Source of the DNA: Spirochaeta sp. UBA5339 | GTDB lineage: Bacteria > Spirochaetota > Spirochaetia > DSM-2461 | NCBI GenBank assembly: GCA_002408085.1 | Contig: DHQL01000009.1 | Span: forward strand, 1-64,000 | Length of the DNA stretch: 64,000 nucleotides | Direction of reading: 5' to 3' | Part shown: piece after piece, positions 32,648 through 40,284 of the stretch | Numbering within the stretch: the first letter of the stretch is position 1 | Layout: each line of letters starts with the position of its first letter | Notes under the pieces: model-generated | Told to the model about the DNA's origin: nothing | The model's database searches: none | What the model saw: only the letters and a program-made list of their open reading frames with translations | Position numbers and translations under genes: made by a program

Positions 32648-32676
32648 TTGAATAGTGCCCTAAAGACTGTTGATTC
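32648..32676 (+). repeat. left terminal inverted repeat of the insertion sequence
   Basis: It begins TTGAATAGTGCCC and ends TGTTGATTC. Five mismatches to the right end over 29 bases. Confidence 0.8.
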
Positions 32677-32699
32677 TCAATCCTCTTGAATCAACAGTC
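32665..32699 (+). other. hairpin inside the left end of the insertion sequence
   Basis: The perfect 12-bp stem GACTGTTGATTC (32665-32676) / GAATCAACAGTC (32688-32699) has an 11-base loop. It lies between the left repeat and the transposase start, where it could block translation from read-through transcripts. Confidence 0.7.
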
Positions 32700-32749
32700 A
32701 ATTCATCCCCCTATCTCTCTACAATAAAACAAATAGAGAGGTGTGAGCG

Positions 32750-33856
32750 ATGACCCCAACCCATTGCCCAAATTGCAAATGCAAGTACTTTACTCCGGAA
32801 AATGATGATAATTGGTATTTTCACTATGGGTACTACGAGACAAAGACCTTCGGACGTGTTCCGCGATTCAAGTGCAGATCCTGCGGAAAGACTTTCTCCT
32901 CCCAAACCTTCTCCATAGACTATTACGCCAAGAAAAAAGTCTTTTACCCATACCTGCTCGATCAGCTTTTCAGCTGCTCAGGTAATCGAGATATTGCAAG
33001 AAAGTTTGGAATTAGGGACTCTGTTGTTCAAAACAGAATCGAAAGGCTATCCCGTTGGGCTCAGGGCTTTCATAACTTGATGCTGAAACAACTGCCTTTA
33101 GATGAATCTCTGGCTGCAGATGGCTTCGAGTCCTTCTCATATTCCCAGTACTACCCCAATAATATAAACATCATTGCAGGGCGTGATTCTCAGTTCCTCT
33201 ACTCAACAGGACTTTCCATTCTCAGGAGAAAAGGAAAGATGACCAACGCTCAGAAGAAGAGACGGGCAGAGCTGGAACAACAGGGTAAAGCTTCCTCCTC
33301 TATGACTTATAGCTCCATGAAAAACCTAGGGGACGGGCTTGCTAATCTTTTGATCAATAAGGAAATAGGGAATGCTTTATTGTGGACAGATGAACACAGA
33401 TCCTATTCTGGAGCCTTTCGGTCTCAGGGAGTCTTTCAACACTTACGAGTCTCCTCAAAGAAAGCCAGAACTTTTAAAAATCCACTATTTGCAGTTAACT
33501 ACCTGGACCGGCAATTCAGGAAAGACCTTTCTGATCATACGAGGGAGACAGTTCAGTTTGCTCATCACCCTGCCTGTATGATGAACAGGTTAATTCTCTA
33601 CCGTCATTTTCATAACTATATCAAGCCCTATCGTATTAAGGAGCAAAAAGAGAACCGAATGCCCAAAAGTACACATGGGGAGGAAGCTGGGCTGGATAAG
33701 GATTACCTCTTAGAGATGAAAACACAACTGGAGGGAAAAAGATTCTTTTACAGTAAGCTGGATCTGGATCGAGAAGAGATGCAGACCTGGATGCAGGGAT
33801 GGAAGAATCCAGGTCTGAATAGTACAAGGTATGTACCCAAATATATTACGGTTTGA
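32750..33856 (+). CDS. zinc-ribbon DDE-type transposase
   Basis: 368 residues with Shine-Dalgarno GAGGTG. A zinc ribbon (CPNCKCKYF near residue 6 and CRSCGKTF near 43) is followed by a helix-turn-helix (NRDIARKFGIRDSVVQNRI). The catalytic-type region has AADGFESF (~125), LWTDEHRSY (~212) and RETVQFAHH (~266), plausible acidic residues of an RNase H-like DDE transposase. IS1/IS1595-type enzymes share this order; the exact family is uncertain. The gene is intact and bracketed by inverted repeats, so the element could still be active. A+T-rich codon use differs from the GC-rich housekeeping region. Confidence 0.8.
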   Translation: MTPTHCPNCKCKYFTPENDDNWYFHYGYYETKTFGRVPRFKCRSCGKTFSSQTFSIDYYAKKKVFYPYLLDQLFSCSGNRDIARKFGIRDSVVQNRIERLSRWAQGFHNLMLKQLPLDESLAADGFESFSYSQYYPNNINIIAGRDSQFLYSTGLSILRRKGKMTNAQKKRRAELEQQGKASSSMTYSSMKNLGDGLANLLINKEIGNALLWTDEHRSYSGAFRSQGVFQHLRVSSKKARTFKNPLFAVNYLDRQFRKDLSDHTRETVQFAHHPACMMNRLILYRHFHNYIKPYRIKEQKENRMPKSTHGEEAGLDKDYLLEMKTQLEGKRFFYSKLDLDREEMQTWMQGWKNPGLNSTRYVPKYITV

Positions 33857-33857
33857 T

Positions 33858-33886
33858 GTATCAACAATCTTCTGGGCACTATTTAA
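33858..33886 (-). repeat. right terminal inverted repeat of the insertion sequence
   Basis: Read on the minus strand it begins TTAAATAGTGCCC and ends TGTTGATAC. The TAG in it is the stop codon of the NapH-like gene. Confidence 0.8.
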
Positions 33887-34553
33887 ACTGTAAGGTTCCC
33901 TTGACCGGGCAGGCTGCTATGCACTCCATGCAGTTGATGCATTGTGCACTTCGTACATGCCGGTAACTGGAAACCGGAATCTGTGATGGACAGATTTTGT
34001 CACATTTCCCACAGGACACGCATGCTTTTTCATTTCTTGTTATGGTAAATATCCTGGTAAGGCTGAGAATCCCGTACCGGGCTCCTTCAGGACAGAAATA
34101 ACGGCAGAAGGGTCTGTCGATTATAAGAGAGGCAGTCATAAAGGATGCCAGAAGAATCCATGCTGTCTGAGTGATGAAACTTGTATTGAGGTTGATTACA
34201 CCCATAAATGAGCCGTAGGGACTTTGAGCCAAAAGAATGACACTGAAGCCTGCAAAGGAAAGACCCAGCAGTATATAACGGGTCAGACGAAGCCATCGAT
34301 CCGCTTTATCGGGAATGCGCAGCCGGGGAATCCTTAATGCCCTTCCCAGCTTTCCCAGCCACTCCTGGGCAAAGCCGAAAGGGCAGAGCCAGCCGCAGAA
34401 CCAGGCTCCACCCAGAACAGTAGTTCCCAGAATAATTATCATATATGGAAGACTTTTGCTCATGAATCCCAGTGTGAGAAGGGCTGTGTAAGCTGCGGGA
34501 AGGAGGGGCCTTACAAGTTGATACCACCGTATTTTTGTTGAAAATAGTTTCAT
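33879..34553 (-). CDS. NapH/CcoG-like membrane-bound 4Fe-4S protein
   Basis: 224 residues. About four to five transmembrane helices (~15-150) carry two cysteine motifs of the Fer4_5 type (CGWLCPFG near 54 and CRYFCPEGARYG near 149). The C-terminus has a 2[4Fe-4S] ferredoxin domain (CVSCGKCDKICP and CINCMECIAACP). NapH-like proteins oxidise quinol and pass electrons towards a periplasmic reductase. Here the partner is probably the Tat-exported flavoprotein encoded just upstream. The last codons and stop (33879-33881) lie inside the inverted repeat of an insertion sequence, so the C-terminus may be slightly changed from the ancestral one. Confidence 0.85.
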   Translation of the reverse strand: MKLFSTKIRWYQLVRPLLPAAYTALLTLGFMSKSLPYMIIILGTTVLGGAWFCGWLCPFGFAQEWLGKLGRALRIPRLRIPDKADRWLRLTRYILLGLSFAGFSVILLAQSPYGSFMGVINLNTSFITQTAWILLASFMTASLIIDRPFCRYFCPEGARYGILSLTRIFTITRNEKACVSCGKCDKICPSQIPVSSYRHVRSAQCINCMECIAACPVKGTLQFK

Positions 34554-34615
34554 TGTTCTGCACCTTTGCTGATTTCTGATATTGCAGTTTTTTCGATCAT
34601 TTTGATTCTCCTTAT

Positions 34616-36370
34616 CTAAACCGGCCAGGTTCCAAAGGGCTGTTTTTCGAGCACCATTTTTCCATCGGTTCCCTGAGAAATATTGATCCAGGCTTCCCAG
34701 TTCTTCTCATCCATTTCAGGATAGTCCAGCCGGTAGTGTGAGCAGCGGCTCTCTGTCCTCATAAGTGATGCCTTGAGTTTCATTTCGGCATTCACTATCA
34801 TATTAGCCGTTTCATGAGCCAGTCTCAGTTCATGAAGGTTGGATGCTTTCAACATGGGGGTGTGGTGGTCTCTCAGCTCTTCCACATAGGAAAGAGCTGC
34901 CTTCAAAAGCCCTTCCTTTTTAATATAAAGAATGAAGTTCGGTATCATTATTCCCTGCAGTGTCTGAGTGACCCATGCGGGGCTGTATCCTGCATCTCTA
35001 TTCAAAGGAGACAGTATCTCTTCTCTTATCTGTTTAATCTTTACGGGTGGTATTTCGGGTAAAGTTACACCTGAGCAGTATTCAGCTGCTGCTTCGGAGG
35101 CAATTGCACCCTGTACAGCAGATCCGGCAAGAGAAGACCCTATCTGTGTATAGATTGCTCCTGCCATATATGAGCCCAGGGCATCCCCTGCAGCATAGAG
35201 GCCGGGAATATGGGATTCACATTTTTCATTGATCGGAACGATACCCTCTGATTTATGAATTGCCATCCCTGCAGAGGCTCCTCCCGAGGCGCTTGAGCTC
35301 ATTCCGGGACCTCCGCCCTTCGGGCCTTTACCCCCTGGAGGTGGCCCTCCGGGGCCTCCTCCAGGCCCGCTGTCGGAGTCTGTGGGACGGGGCCCCTTAT
35401 CATTGTTCATTCCAAATCCTTCCGGTATGTAGGGACCTCCTTCTGCCGGTTCCATACCGGGACCCATGGATACAGGATTGCCTTTCACATATGCTGTATA
35501 ATTTGCATCAACACCAAGATCGTGATGGATTTCCATTCCATTGGTACCAGGAGTCCTTTCGAACATATCTCCCCAGTTGTCATAACAGGCGGCCGGGTGA
35601 TCCATTGAACCACCATGTCCGTCATTCCACTCCTTGCCTGTGATTTTGGCTCCGATTCTGTAAGCCATGGCAGAGCCGTCATGGGTCAGATCACATATGG
35701 GGAATCCGTTAGGTTTAAACCCTCCGGCTCCGGTGCATAGTACGACCGATTTAGCATTGAAAATATGAATGGTCTCATCGTCTATACTGAAGCCGGCGGC
35801 ACCGGCTATCCGACACTCTTCTTTGATAAGATGTGTAATCATGACCCTTTCAACTACGGAGATATTCCTTTCAGCTACAGGTTTGCTGAACGCCTTGTGA
35901 CAGAGGGGAGAATCAAAAAAGCCCCACTCCTTCAGCTCATCTACCCGGGCCTGTGAGTTTACAGTCATCTGTCTTGTAAAGGTCCGGTTGTTTGTATTCA
36001 GAGCCGAGGCGGATATCTTTTCCAGATACTCCTCAAGGCCCATTTCCGCAGTGAGCGGGTCATAAGTGAATATCCCCTTTGCAAAGGGGGTCTGGCCGGA
36101 AGTTCCCAGGCTGCCTTTTACAACCATGGTGACTTTTGCTCCGGCATCGTGACCCTTTACTGCTGCAAAGAGTCCGGCCATCCCGCCTCCGATAACAAGG
36201 ATATCTGTCTCCTGATCTTTCAGCTCTATCTTGTCAGGAGAAATCTCTCTCTCATTTCTGACAAGATTGAATCTGATTCCCGCAGAAGCCAGGGCTGCGG
36301 CCCCGATAACTCCCCCGGTCAGCCCCAGAAACTGCCGACGTGACATGCCTTTTGAAGATTTCTCTCTCAT
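34616..36370 (-). CDS. Tat-exported FAD-dependent reductase/dehydrogenase (fumarate-reductase flavoprotein family)
   Basis: 584 residues. The twin-arginine leader SRRQFLGLTGG (~10-20) indicates folded export to the periplasm. The FAD Rossmann motif ILVIGGGMAGLFAA (~58-71) and the family motifs VVLCTGAGGF, GLYAAGDALGS and SRCSHYRLDYPEMDEKNW place it among succinate dehydrogenase/fumarate reductase/APS reductase-type flavoproteins. An unusual Gly/Pro-rich low-complexity insert (around residues 340-368) interrupts the substrate or capping region. No heme motif is present. Neighbours are a NapH-like protein downstream and a ferredoxin upstream. The terminal acceptor or substrate is unknown. Shine-Dalgarno TAGGAG. 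Confidence 0.85.
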   Translation of the reverse strand: MREKSSKGMSRRQFLGLTGGVIGAAALASAGIRFNLVRNEREISPDKIELKDQETDILVIGGGMAGLFAAVKGHDAGAKVTMVVKGSLGTSGQTPFAKGIFTYDPLTAEMGLEEYLEKISASALNTNNRTFTRQMTVNSQARVDELKEWGFFDSPLCHKAFSKPVAERNISVVERVMITHLIKEECRIAGAAGFSIDDETIHIFNAKSVVLCTGAGGFKPNGFPICDLTHDGSAMAYRIGAKITGKEWNDGHGGSMDHPAACYDNWGDMFERTPGTNGMEIHHDLGVDANYTAYVKGNPVSMGPGMEPAEGGPYIPEGFGMNNDKGPRPTDSDSGPGGGPGGPPPGGKGPKGGGPGMSSSASGGASAGMAIHKSEGIVPINEKCESHIPGLYAAGDALGSYMAGAIYTQIGSSLAGSAVQGAIASEAAAEYCSGVTLPEIPPVKIKQIREEILSPLNRDAGYSPAWVTQTLQGIMIPNFILYIKKEGLLKAALSYVEELRDHHTPMLKASNLHELRLAHETANMIVNAEMKLKASLMRTESRCSHYRLDYPEMDEKNWEAWINISQGTDGKMVLEKQPFGTWPV

Positions 36371-36379
36371 GCTTTTCTC

Positions 36380-36592
36380 CTAACCCCAGGACACAACAAC
36401 GGGTATTGATTTTTCCGGTGTAATTGTTATGGCATCAACAGGGCAGTACATCCTGCAGAGGTGGCAGATCTGACAGTCTGCAGGGTAGGCAATGTAGGCT
36501 TTTCCATCTTTTCTTTGCCTTATGACATCGGTTGGACATGCTCTTACGCAGGTTCCACAACCCATGCATCCGTATATGCTTTTTATTGACAT
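36380..36592 (-). CDS. 2[4Fe-4S] ferredoxin
   Basis: A 70-residue ferredoxin with two complete cluster motifs: CMGCGTCVRACP (~9-20) and CQICHLCRMYCP (~40-51). It should shuttle electrons at low potential in the cytoplasm, because no export signal is present. It is sandwiched between the flavoprotein gene (9-base gap) and the small secreted protein gene (9-base gap), so it belongs to the same operon. It probably feeds or is fed by the NapH-like membrane protein. Confidence 0.92.
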   Translation of the reverse strand: MSIKSIYGCMGCGTCVRACPTDVIRQRKDGKAYIAYPADCQICHLCRMYCPVDAITITPEKSIPVVVSWG

Positions 36593-36601
36593 TCTATTCT
36601 C

Positions 36602-37078
36602 CTACCTCTCTCTGTTTCCTCCGGGCATTCCATTTCCCTGCATTCTGTCATCATCCATGCCAAGAGCTTCCTTAAGCTCTTCTTCTGAAATACCCAGAGT
36701 CTCAGCGGCTTTTGAAAAATCCGGAGGACCCTGTCCCGGTTCTCCAAGTGCTGAAATCAGCTCTTCTTCTGTTATTCCGAGGGTTTCCGCTGCAGAGGAC
36801 AGATCCGGCATACCTCGGGGTCTGTCCTCTTTCGCGCCGGAAACATTGACCATATAGCAGTTATCCTGACCGTAAAGTGAGTCCTCATTTGATATAAGGT
36901 CATTACTGGTTTCAATACCCTGGCAGAGTTTCTGATTCAGAACCTCCGATCTCGGGGAATCAGTCTCCGGCCCGGAAACTGCATAACAGTAGGCTGTACT
37001 GCTGAAAAATGAAAAAAGGATCAGCCATGAAAGCATAAAGATACTTTTTCTTACAGTTTCTCTAAATTTAGAATTCAT
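36602..37078 (-). CDS. small secreted protein with two helical LG-x-(T/S)EEEL repeats
   Basis: 158 residues, first gene of the redox operon. The signal peptide (SIFMLSWLILFSFFSSTAYC) is followed by a unit with LYGQDNCYMVNVSG (~69-82) that resembles a part of the DUF1566 lipoprotein. Two copies of a ~25-residue motif follow: SSAAETLGITEEELISALG and SKAAETLGISEEELKEALG, separated by a Gly/Pro linker, and a Gly/Met-rich tail. Such LGxTEEEL repeats fold as helical pairs. No function is known. It is a candidate extracytoplasmic partner of the Tat-exported flavoprotein. Confidence 0.7.
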   Translation of the reverse strand: MNSKFRETVRKSIFMLSWLILFSFFSSTAYCYAVSGPETDSPRSEVLNQKLCQGIETSNDLISNEDSLYGQDNCYMVNVSGAKEDRPRGMPDLSSAAETLGITEEELISALGEPGQGPPDFSKAAETLGISEEELKEALGMDDDRMQGNGMPGGNRER

Positions 37079-37124
37079 ATTTCACTCCATTGAAAGTTTT
37101 ACTGCCTTTACCATATTCAGCTTA

Positions 37125-37143
37125 TGTGATGACAATGTGATAG
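37125..37143 (-). promoter_or_regulatory. OmpR-type direct-repeat operator (copy 1)
   Basis: TGTGATG, 4 bases, TGTGATAG: TGTGAT repeats 11 bases apart, one helical turn, as bound by dimers of OmpR/PhoB-family regulators. It is the mirror image of the site at 37159-37177. It lies ~46 bases upstream of the start codon of the secreted-protein gene at 37078. Confidence 0.7.
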
Positions 37144-37158
37144 TGCGGGGGGAAAATT

Positions 37159-37177
37159 CTATCACAGAGCCATCACA
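37159..37177 (+). promoter_or_regulatory. OmpR-type direct-repeat operator (copy 2, inverted)
   Basis: CTATCACA, 4 bases, CATCACA. On the minus strand this reads TGTGATG, 4 bases, TGTGATAG, identical in its repeated parts to copy 1. It lies ~50 bases upstream of the response-regulator ATG at 37227. Confidence 0.7.
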
Positions 37178-37226
37178 AAAGAGTGTTATCAGTTATTTAT
37201 TCAGATAGATATTTCAGGAGAGTCCT

Positions 37227-37895
37227 ATGCCGAAAATCCTTTATGCCGAGGATGAGGTCCGATATCGTAAACTTGTTAAGATATTTCTTGAGCCAGCCGG
37301 TTTTATTGTTGAAACAGTAGAGAATGGTGGAGAGGCAGTTGAATATCTGGCAGACAATAACGATGTTGATCTTGTTCTGCTTGATATAATGATGCCTGTA
37401 ATGAGCGGTAAAGAAGTCTGCACCGAACTGAGAAAAATATCTGATATTCCCATTATTATGATCACAGCACTTGGCAGTACCATGGATGAGGTGGAGGGCC
37501 TGAATATGGGAGCCGATGATTATCTGTCCAAACCCTTTGTCAGGGATGCTCTTCTGGCCCGGATCAACAGTCTCCTCAGACGTACTGAATCCAGAAAAGC
37601 AAAAGTCTACAGGGAAGAAGATTATGAGTTTCTGGATGATAAGGGAATGGTAGCTGTTGATGGAGAGAAGGTCACCCTGACTCCGAAAGAGTGTTTGCTG
37701 CTCCGCTATTTTCTTGAGAACAGAGACTGTATTCTTTCCCGTGAGCAGATACTGGATAATGTCTGGGGCCGTGACTATTTTGGAGATCCCCGAACAGTTG
37801 ATACTCATGTTAAAAGCCTGCGGGCAAGACTCAGAATGAAGGGTGACATGATAAAAACGGCAAGGGGAAGGGGATATTACTATCAAAGCACCTGA
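37227..37895 (+). CDS. OmpR/PhoB-family response regulator
   Basis: 222 residues. The receiver domain (1-120) has the acidic pair ED near 8-9, the phospho-acceptor Asp in LVLLDIMMPVMSG (~52) and the Lys in LSKPF (~101). The C-terminal winged helix (~130-222) ends in RTVDTHVKSLRARLR and TARGRGYYY, typical of OmpR/PhoB. It is expected to bind tandem direct repeats, and two such sites lie just upstream. The histidine kinase gene follows at once or overlaps. Probable targets are its own operon and the divergent redox operon. Confidence 0.95.
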   Translation: MPKILYAEDEVRYRKLVKIFLEPAGFIVETVENGGEAVEYLADNNDVDLVLLDIMMPVMSGKEVCTELRKISDIPIIMITALGSTMDEVEGLNMGADDYLSKPFVRDALLARINSLLRRTESRKAKVYREEDYEFLDDKGMVAVDGEKVTLTPKECLLLRYFLENRDCILSREQILDNVWGRDYFGDPRTVDTHVKSLRARLRMKGDMIKTARGRGYYYQST

Positions 37896-37962
37896 TTCGC
37901 AAAATAGGGGATTCAAGTCCATAACCTTCAAGTGGACAGTCAATATTGTAGCCATTATCAGT

Positions 37963-39387
37963 ATGGTCATTTTACTCATAATTCTTGCTAACTCATTGCT
38001 GCTGGAAAAATATTATGCAGTTAGAAATAAAAAACTGTTCTATATGGAGTATGATGAGCTGAAGACTCAGTTTGAACAGTCAGACAAAAATTTTCTGGAT
38101 CTTCTTCGGGAGAAAAACAGAAAAACCGGTTTTCTGTTTTATATAGCTGAAATGGAAGATGAACATCTCAGACAGATCGATATTACCGCAATCCCCTTTA
38201 TCCCCCCTGCTGATAATAATCCTCCCGGGCAGGGTTTCCCGATGGATGCGATCCTGCCTAGAGAGCATATTGATTTTCTTACAGATAAAATCGACTCTCT
38301 GACCCGGGGAGAGGTTGTCTATAATAAAATTCAAAGAGAGCATAAGGACAAGATGGAGTTTGATCTTGTTTTTGCAGCAATTCTGGATAATCAGAATCTT
38401 CTCATAATTGTCAGACCTGTGGAGCAGCTCAGTGAGCATACTGCAATTTCCAATCAGTTTCTGCTGATCATCGGCCTGATTACTCTGCTGATTTCAATTG
38501 CCATTGCCTATCGATCGGCAAAATCTGTTGTGAGACCTGTAAAAGAGATTACTGAAATAAGTGAGCATATAGCCAATCTGGATTTTTCTCACCGTTATAC
38601 GGGCCGTGACAGGGATGAAATAGGCATTCTTGGGGACAGTATGAACAGGATCTCAACCCAGCTCGATAGTGCCATAGTAAAGCTGCAGGATGAGATGAGC
38701 CTCCAGAAGCGCTTTTTTGCAGGTGTTTCCCATGAATTCAAAACCCCTGTCGGGCTTATCCGGGGATATGCTGAGTCACTCAGACTTGGGCTGGCCAACA
38801 ATCAAAATGAAATCAATGAGTATTCAGACATTATTATTGAAGAAACAGATCGGCTGAACCACCTTGTATCGGATATTATATTTCTGGTGAAATCCGGTTC
38901 AGCCGAGTTTCAGTTAAGCAGGAAGAATGTGGATATCATATCTCTTCTCTGTGACTCAATTGAAAAGATTCAACCTGCCTTGAGTGATAAAAGTATAAGA
39001 CTTGAAAAAGAACTCCCTCCGGATGCTGTACTTCAGGGAGATGGGATCAGAATTAAGCAGATATTTGATAATATCTTAAATAATGCCATCAGGCATACAC
39101 CGGAAGGAAAACATATTATCGTAACAGCCAGGGCTGATGAAGACGGCATTATTGTCTCAGTAGAGAATGAAGGAGAACCCATACCTGATGAACATCTGAG
39201 CCACCTTTTTGATCCTTTCTACACCCTCTATGAATCACGGAGTAAAGTCAGTTCCGGTACGGGACTGGGATTATCGATCGTAAAGAATCTGGTTGAGAAA
39301 CATGGCGGTTACTGCGGTATTGAAAATCTCCTGCATAATGACTTTCAAGGTGTACGAGTCTGGTTTCAGCTGCCCTTTTTGAAATAG
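37963..39387 (+). CDS. sensor histidine kinase
   Basis: 474 residues from ATG 37963. Two transmembrane helices flank a ~140-residue periplasmic sensor domain (~25-165, no recognised fold). Next comes HAMP (~185-240), then the phosphorylation site SHEFKTPVGLIRGYAESL (~255, His), N-box NNAIRHTP and G-boxes ending SGTGLGLSIVKNL. The reading frame stays open upstream to an ATT at 37876 preceded by AAGGGG, which would add 29 residues and complete the first helix, but no ATG, GTG or TTG exists there. The partner of the response regulator upstream. Confidence 0.93.
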   Translation: MVILLIILANSLLLEKYYAVRNKKLFYMEYDELKTQFEQSDKNFLDLLREKNRKTGFLFYIAEMEDEHLRQIDITAIPFIPPADNNPPGQGFPMDAILPREHIDFLTDKIDSLTRGEVVYNKIQREHKDKMEFDLVFAAILDNQNLLIIVRPVEQLSEHTAISNQFLLIIGLITLLISIAIAYRSAKSVVRPVKEITEISEHIANLDFSHRYTGRDRDEIGILGDSMNRISTQLDSAIVKLQDEMSLQKRFFAGVSHEFKTPVGLIRGYAESLRLGLANNQNEINEYSDIIIEETDRLNHLVSDIIFLVKSGSAEFQLSRKNVDIISLLCDSIEKIQPALSDKSIRLEKELPPDAVLQGDGIRIKQIFDNILNNAIRHTPEGKHIIVTARADEDGIIVSVENEGEPIPDEHLSHLFDPFYTLYESRSKVSSGTGLGLSIVKNLVEKHGGYCGIENLLHNDFQGVRVWFQLPFLK

Positions 39388-39430
39388 TTCATTCTAATCC
39401 GGATTTATAGCAAACCTCATATATCAGGAA

Positions 39431-40216
39431 TCAATCGGCTATATATCCCAGGGTTGCCGAAATCTGAAGCCCTGTCATGCGCAGCTTTGTAAGGAACTCT
39501 CCTTCCAGGGTTTCTCTGTTAATTGTGCTTGTCGGGCAGGATACACTGACAGCTGCAACACATTGACTGTGATGATTGAAGATAGGAACCGCTATGCACT
39601 GCAGCCCCATTGCATGCTCCTGAAGGTCCAGGGCATACCCTTTTTCCTTAACAGTGTTCAGCTCATTTTTGTAATCATCAAGATTCTTTATGGTGTACTC
39701 GGTGAGAGTTCGGATCGGGACATTGTTGAAAATATCCTCCAGTCCGCCTCTTTCAAGGTAGGCAAGATGGATCTTTCCTGCAGCAGTTGAGTATACATCG
39801 GTTCTATGACCGATAAAAGAGCTGCATGAAAGAGCTCCCGGCTGATGATTCGCATCAACTTTGTCTACGTAGACGACCTCTCTCTTGTCCAGAACCAGCA
39901 TATGGACCGTTTCACTGAGATCTCTGCTCAGCTGTTCCAGAAAGTAATGTCCCCTTTCTCTTACATCCAGTCTCTGCAGGTATGACTGTCCGACTCTGAC
40001 CAGCCCCAGACCGATATCGTACTTGCGGGAATCCTCATCTTTCTGAAGGTAGCCGAACTCTGTAAGGGTTTTCATATGGTGGTGCAGGGAGGATTTGTTT
40101 ATGTCAAGACGATCTGCAATATCTTTAATACTCATTGGACTGTTTGCCTTTTGAATGGTTTCTATTATGGCAATTGCCTTCCCGATGGTATTCAGCTTTT
40201 CTTTTTTTGTGTCCAT
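39431..40216 (-). CDS. IclR-family transcription regulator (TctCBA locus)
   Basis: 261 residues from ATG 40216; 12 codons upstream are open but include the operator. An N-terminal winged helix (MSIKDIADRLDINKSSLHHHM) is followed by the IclR effector domain (~90-255), with VDKVDANHQPG, STAAGKIHLAYL and CIAVPIFNHHSQCVAAVSV. It should respond to a small carboxylate and control the divergent transporter operon and itself. Two identical-type palindromes (TTTCRTAATAYGAAA) flank the intergenic region. There is no Shine-Dalgarno before the ATG, and the promoter sits so close that the message may be nearly leaderless. Confidence 0.92.
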   Translation of the reverse strand: MDTKKEKLNTIGKAIAIIETIQKANSPMSIKDIADRLDINKSSLHHHMKTLTEFGYLQKDEDSRKYDIGLGLVRVGQSYLQRLDVRERGHYFLEQLSRDLSETVHMLVLDKREVVYVDKVDANHQPGALSCSSFIGHRTDVYSTAAGKIHLAYLERGGLEDIFNNVPIRTLTEYTIKNLDDYKNELNTVKEKGYALDLQEHAMGLQCIAVPIFNHHSQCVAAVSVSCPTSTINRETLEGEFLTKLRMTGLQISATLGYIAD

Positions 40217-40221
40217 ATATA

Positions 40222-40236
40222 TTTCATAATATGAAA
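40222..40236 (-). promoter_or_regulatory. IclR operator 1 (autoregulation)
   Basis: The perfect palindrome TTTCATAATATGAAA begins 6 bases upstream of the iclR-type start codon at 40216 and overlaps its likely -10 region. It shares the pattern TTTCRTAATAYGAAA with operator 2. Confidence 0.75.
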
Positions 40237-40284
40237 CGCCGTTTCTAGTCAAGAAAAATATTGCCTGTTTTTTGCCGAATTCAG

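Larger units (their letters stand above)
32648..33886 (+). mobile_element. insertion sequence, ~1.24 kb, with 29-bp terminal inverted repeats
   Basis: The ends match as inverted repeats in 24 of 29 positions (32648-32676 against the complement of 33858-33886); each contains AATAGTGCCC. The single gene inside encodes a zinc-ribbon transposase. Immediately inside the left end is a 12-bp perfect hairpin. Flanking bases show no exact target duplication (TTAAAGG versus TGTAAGG at best), so either the exact ends differ slightly or the duplication has decayed. The right end overlaps the 3' end of the minus-strand NapH-like gene. Confidence 0.8.

Noticed and set aside
32641..33897. Target-site duplication for the insertion sequence
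   Set aside because: Best candidates (TTAAAGG and TGTAAGG) match imperfectly, so no duplication is claimed.
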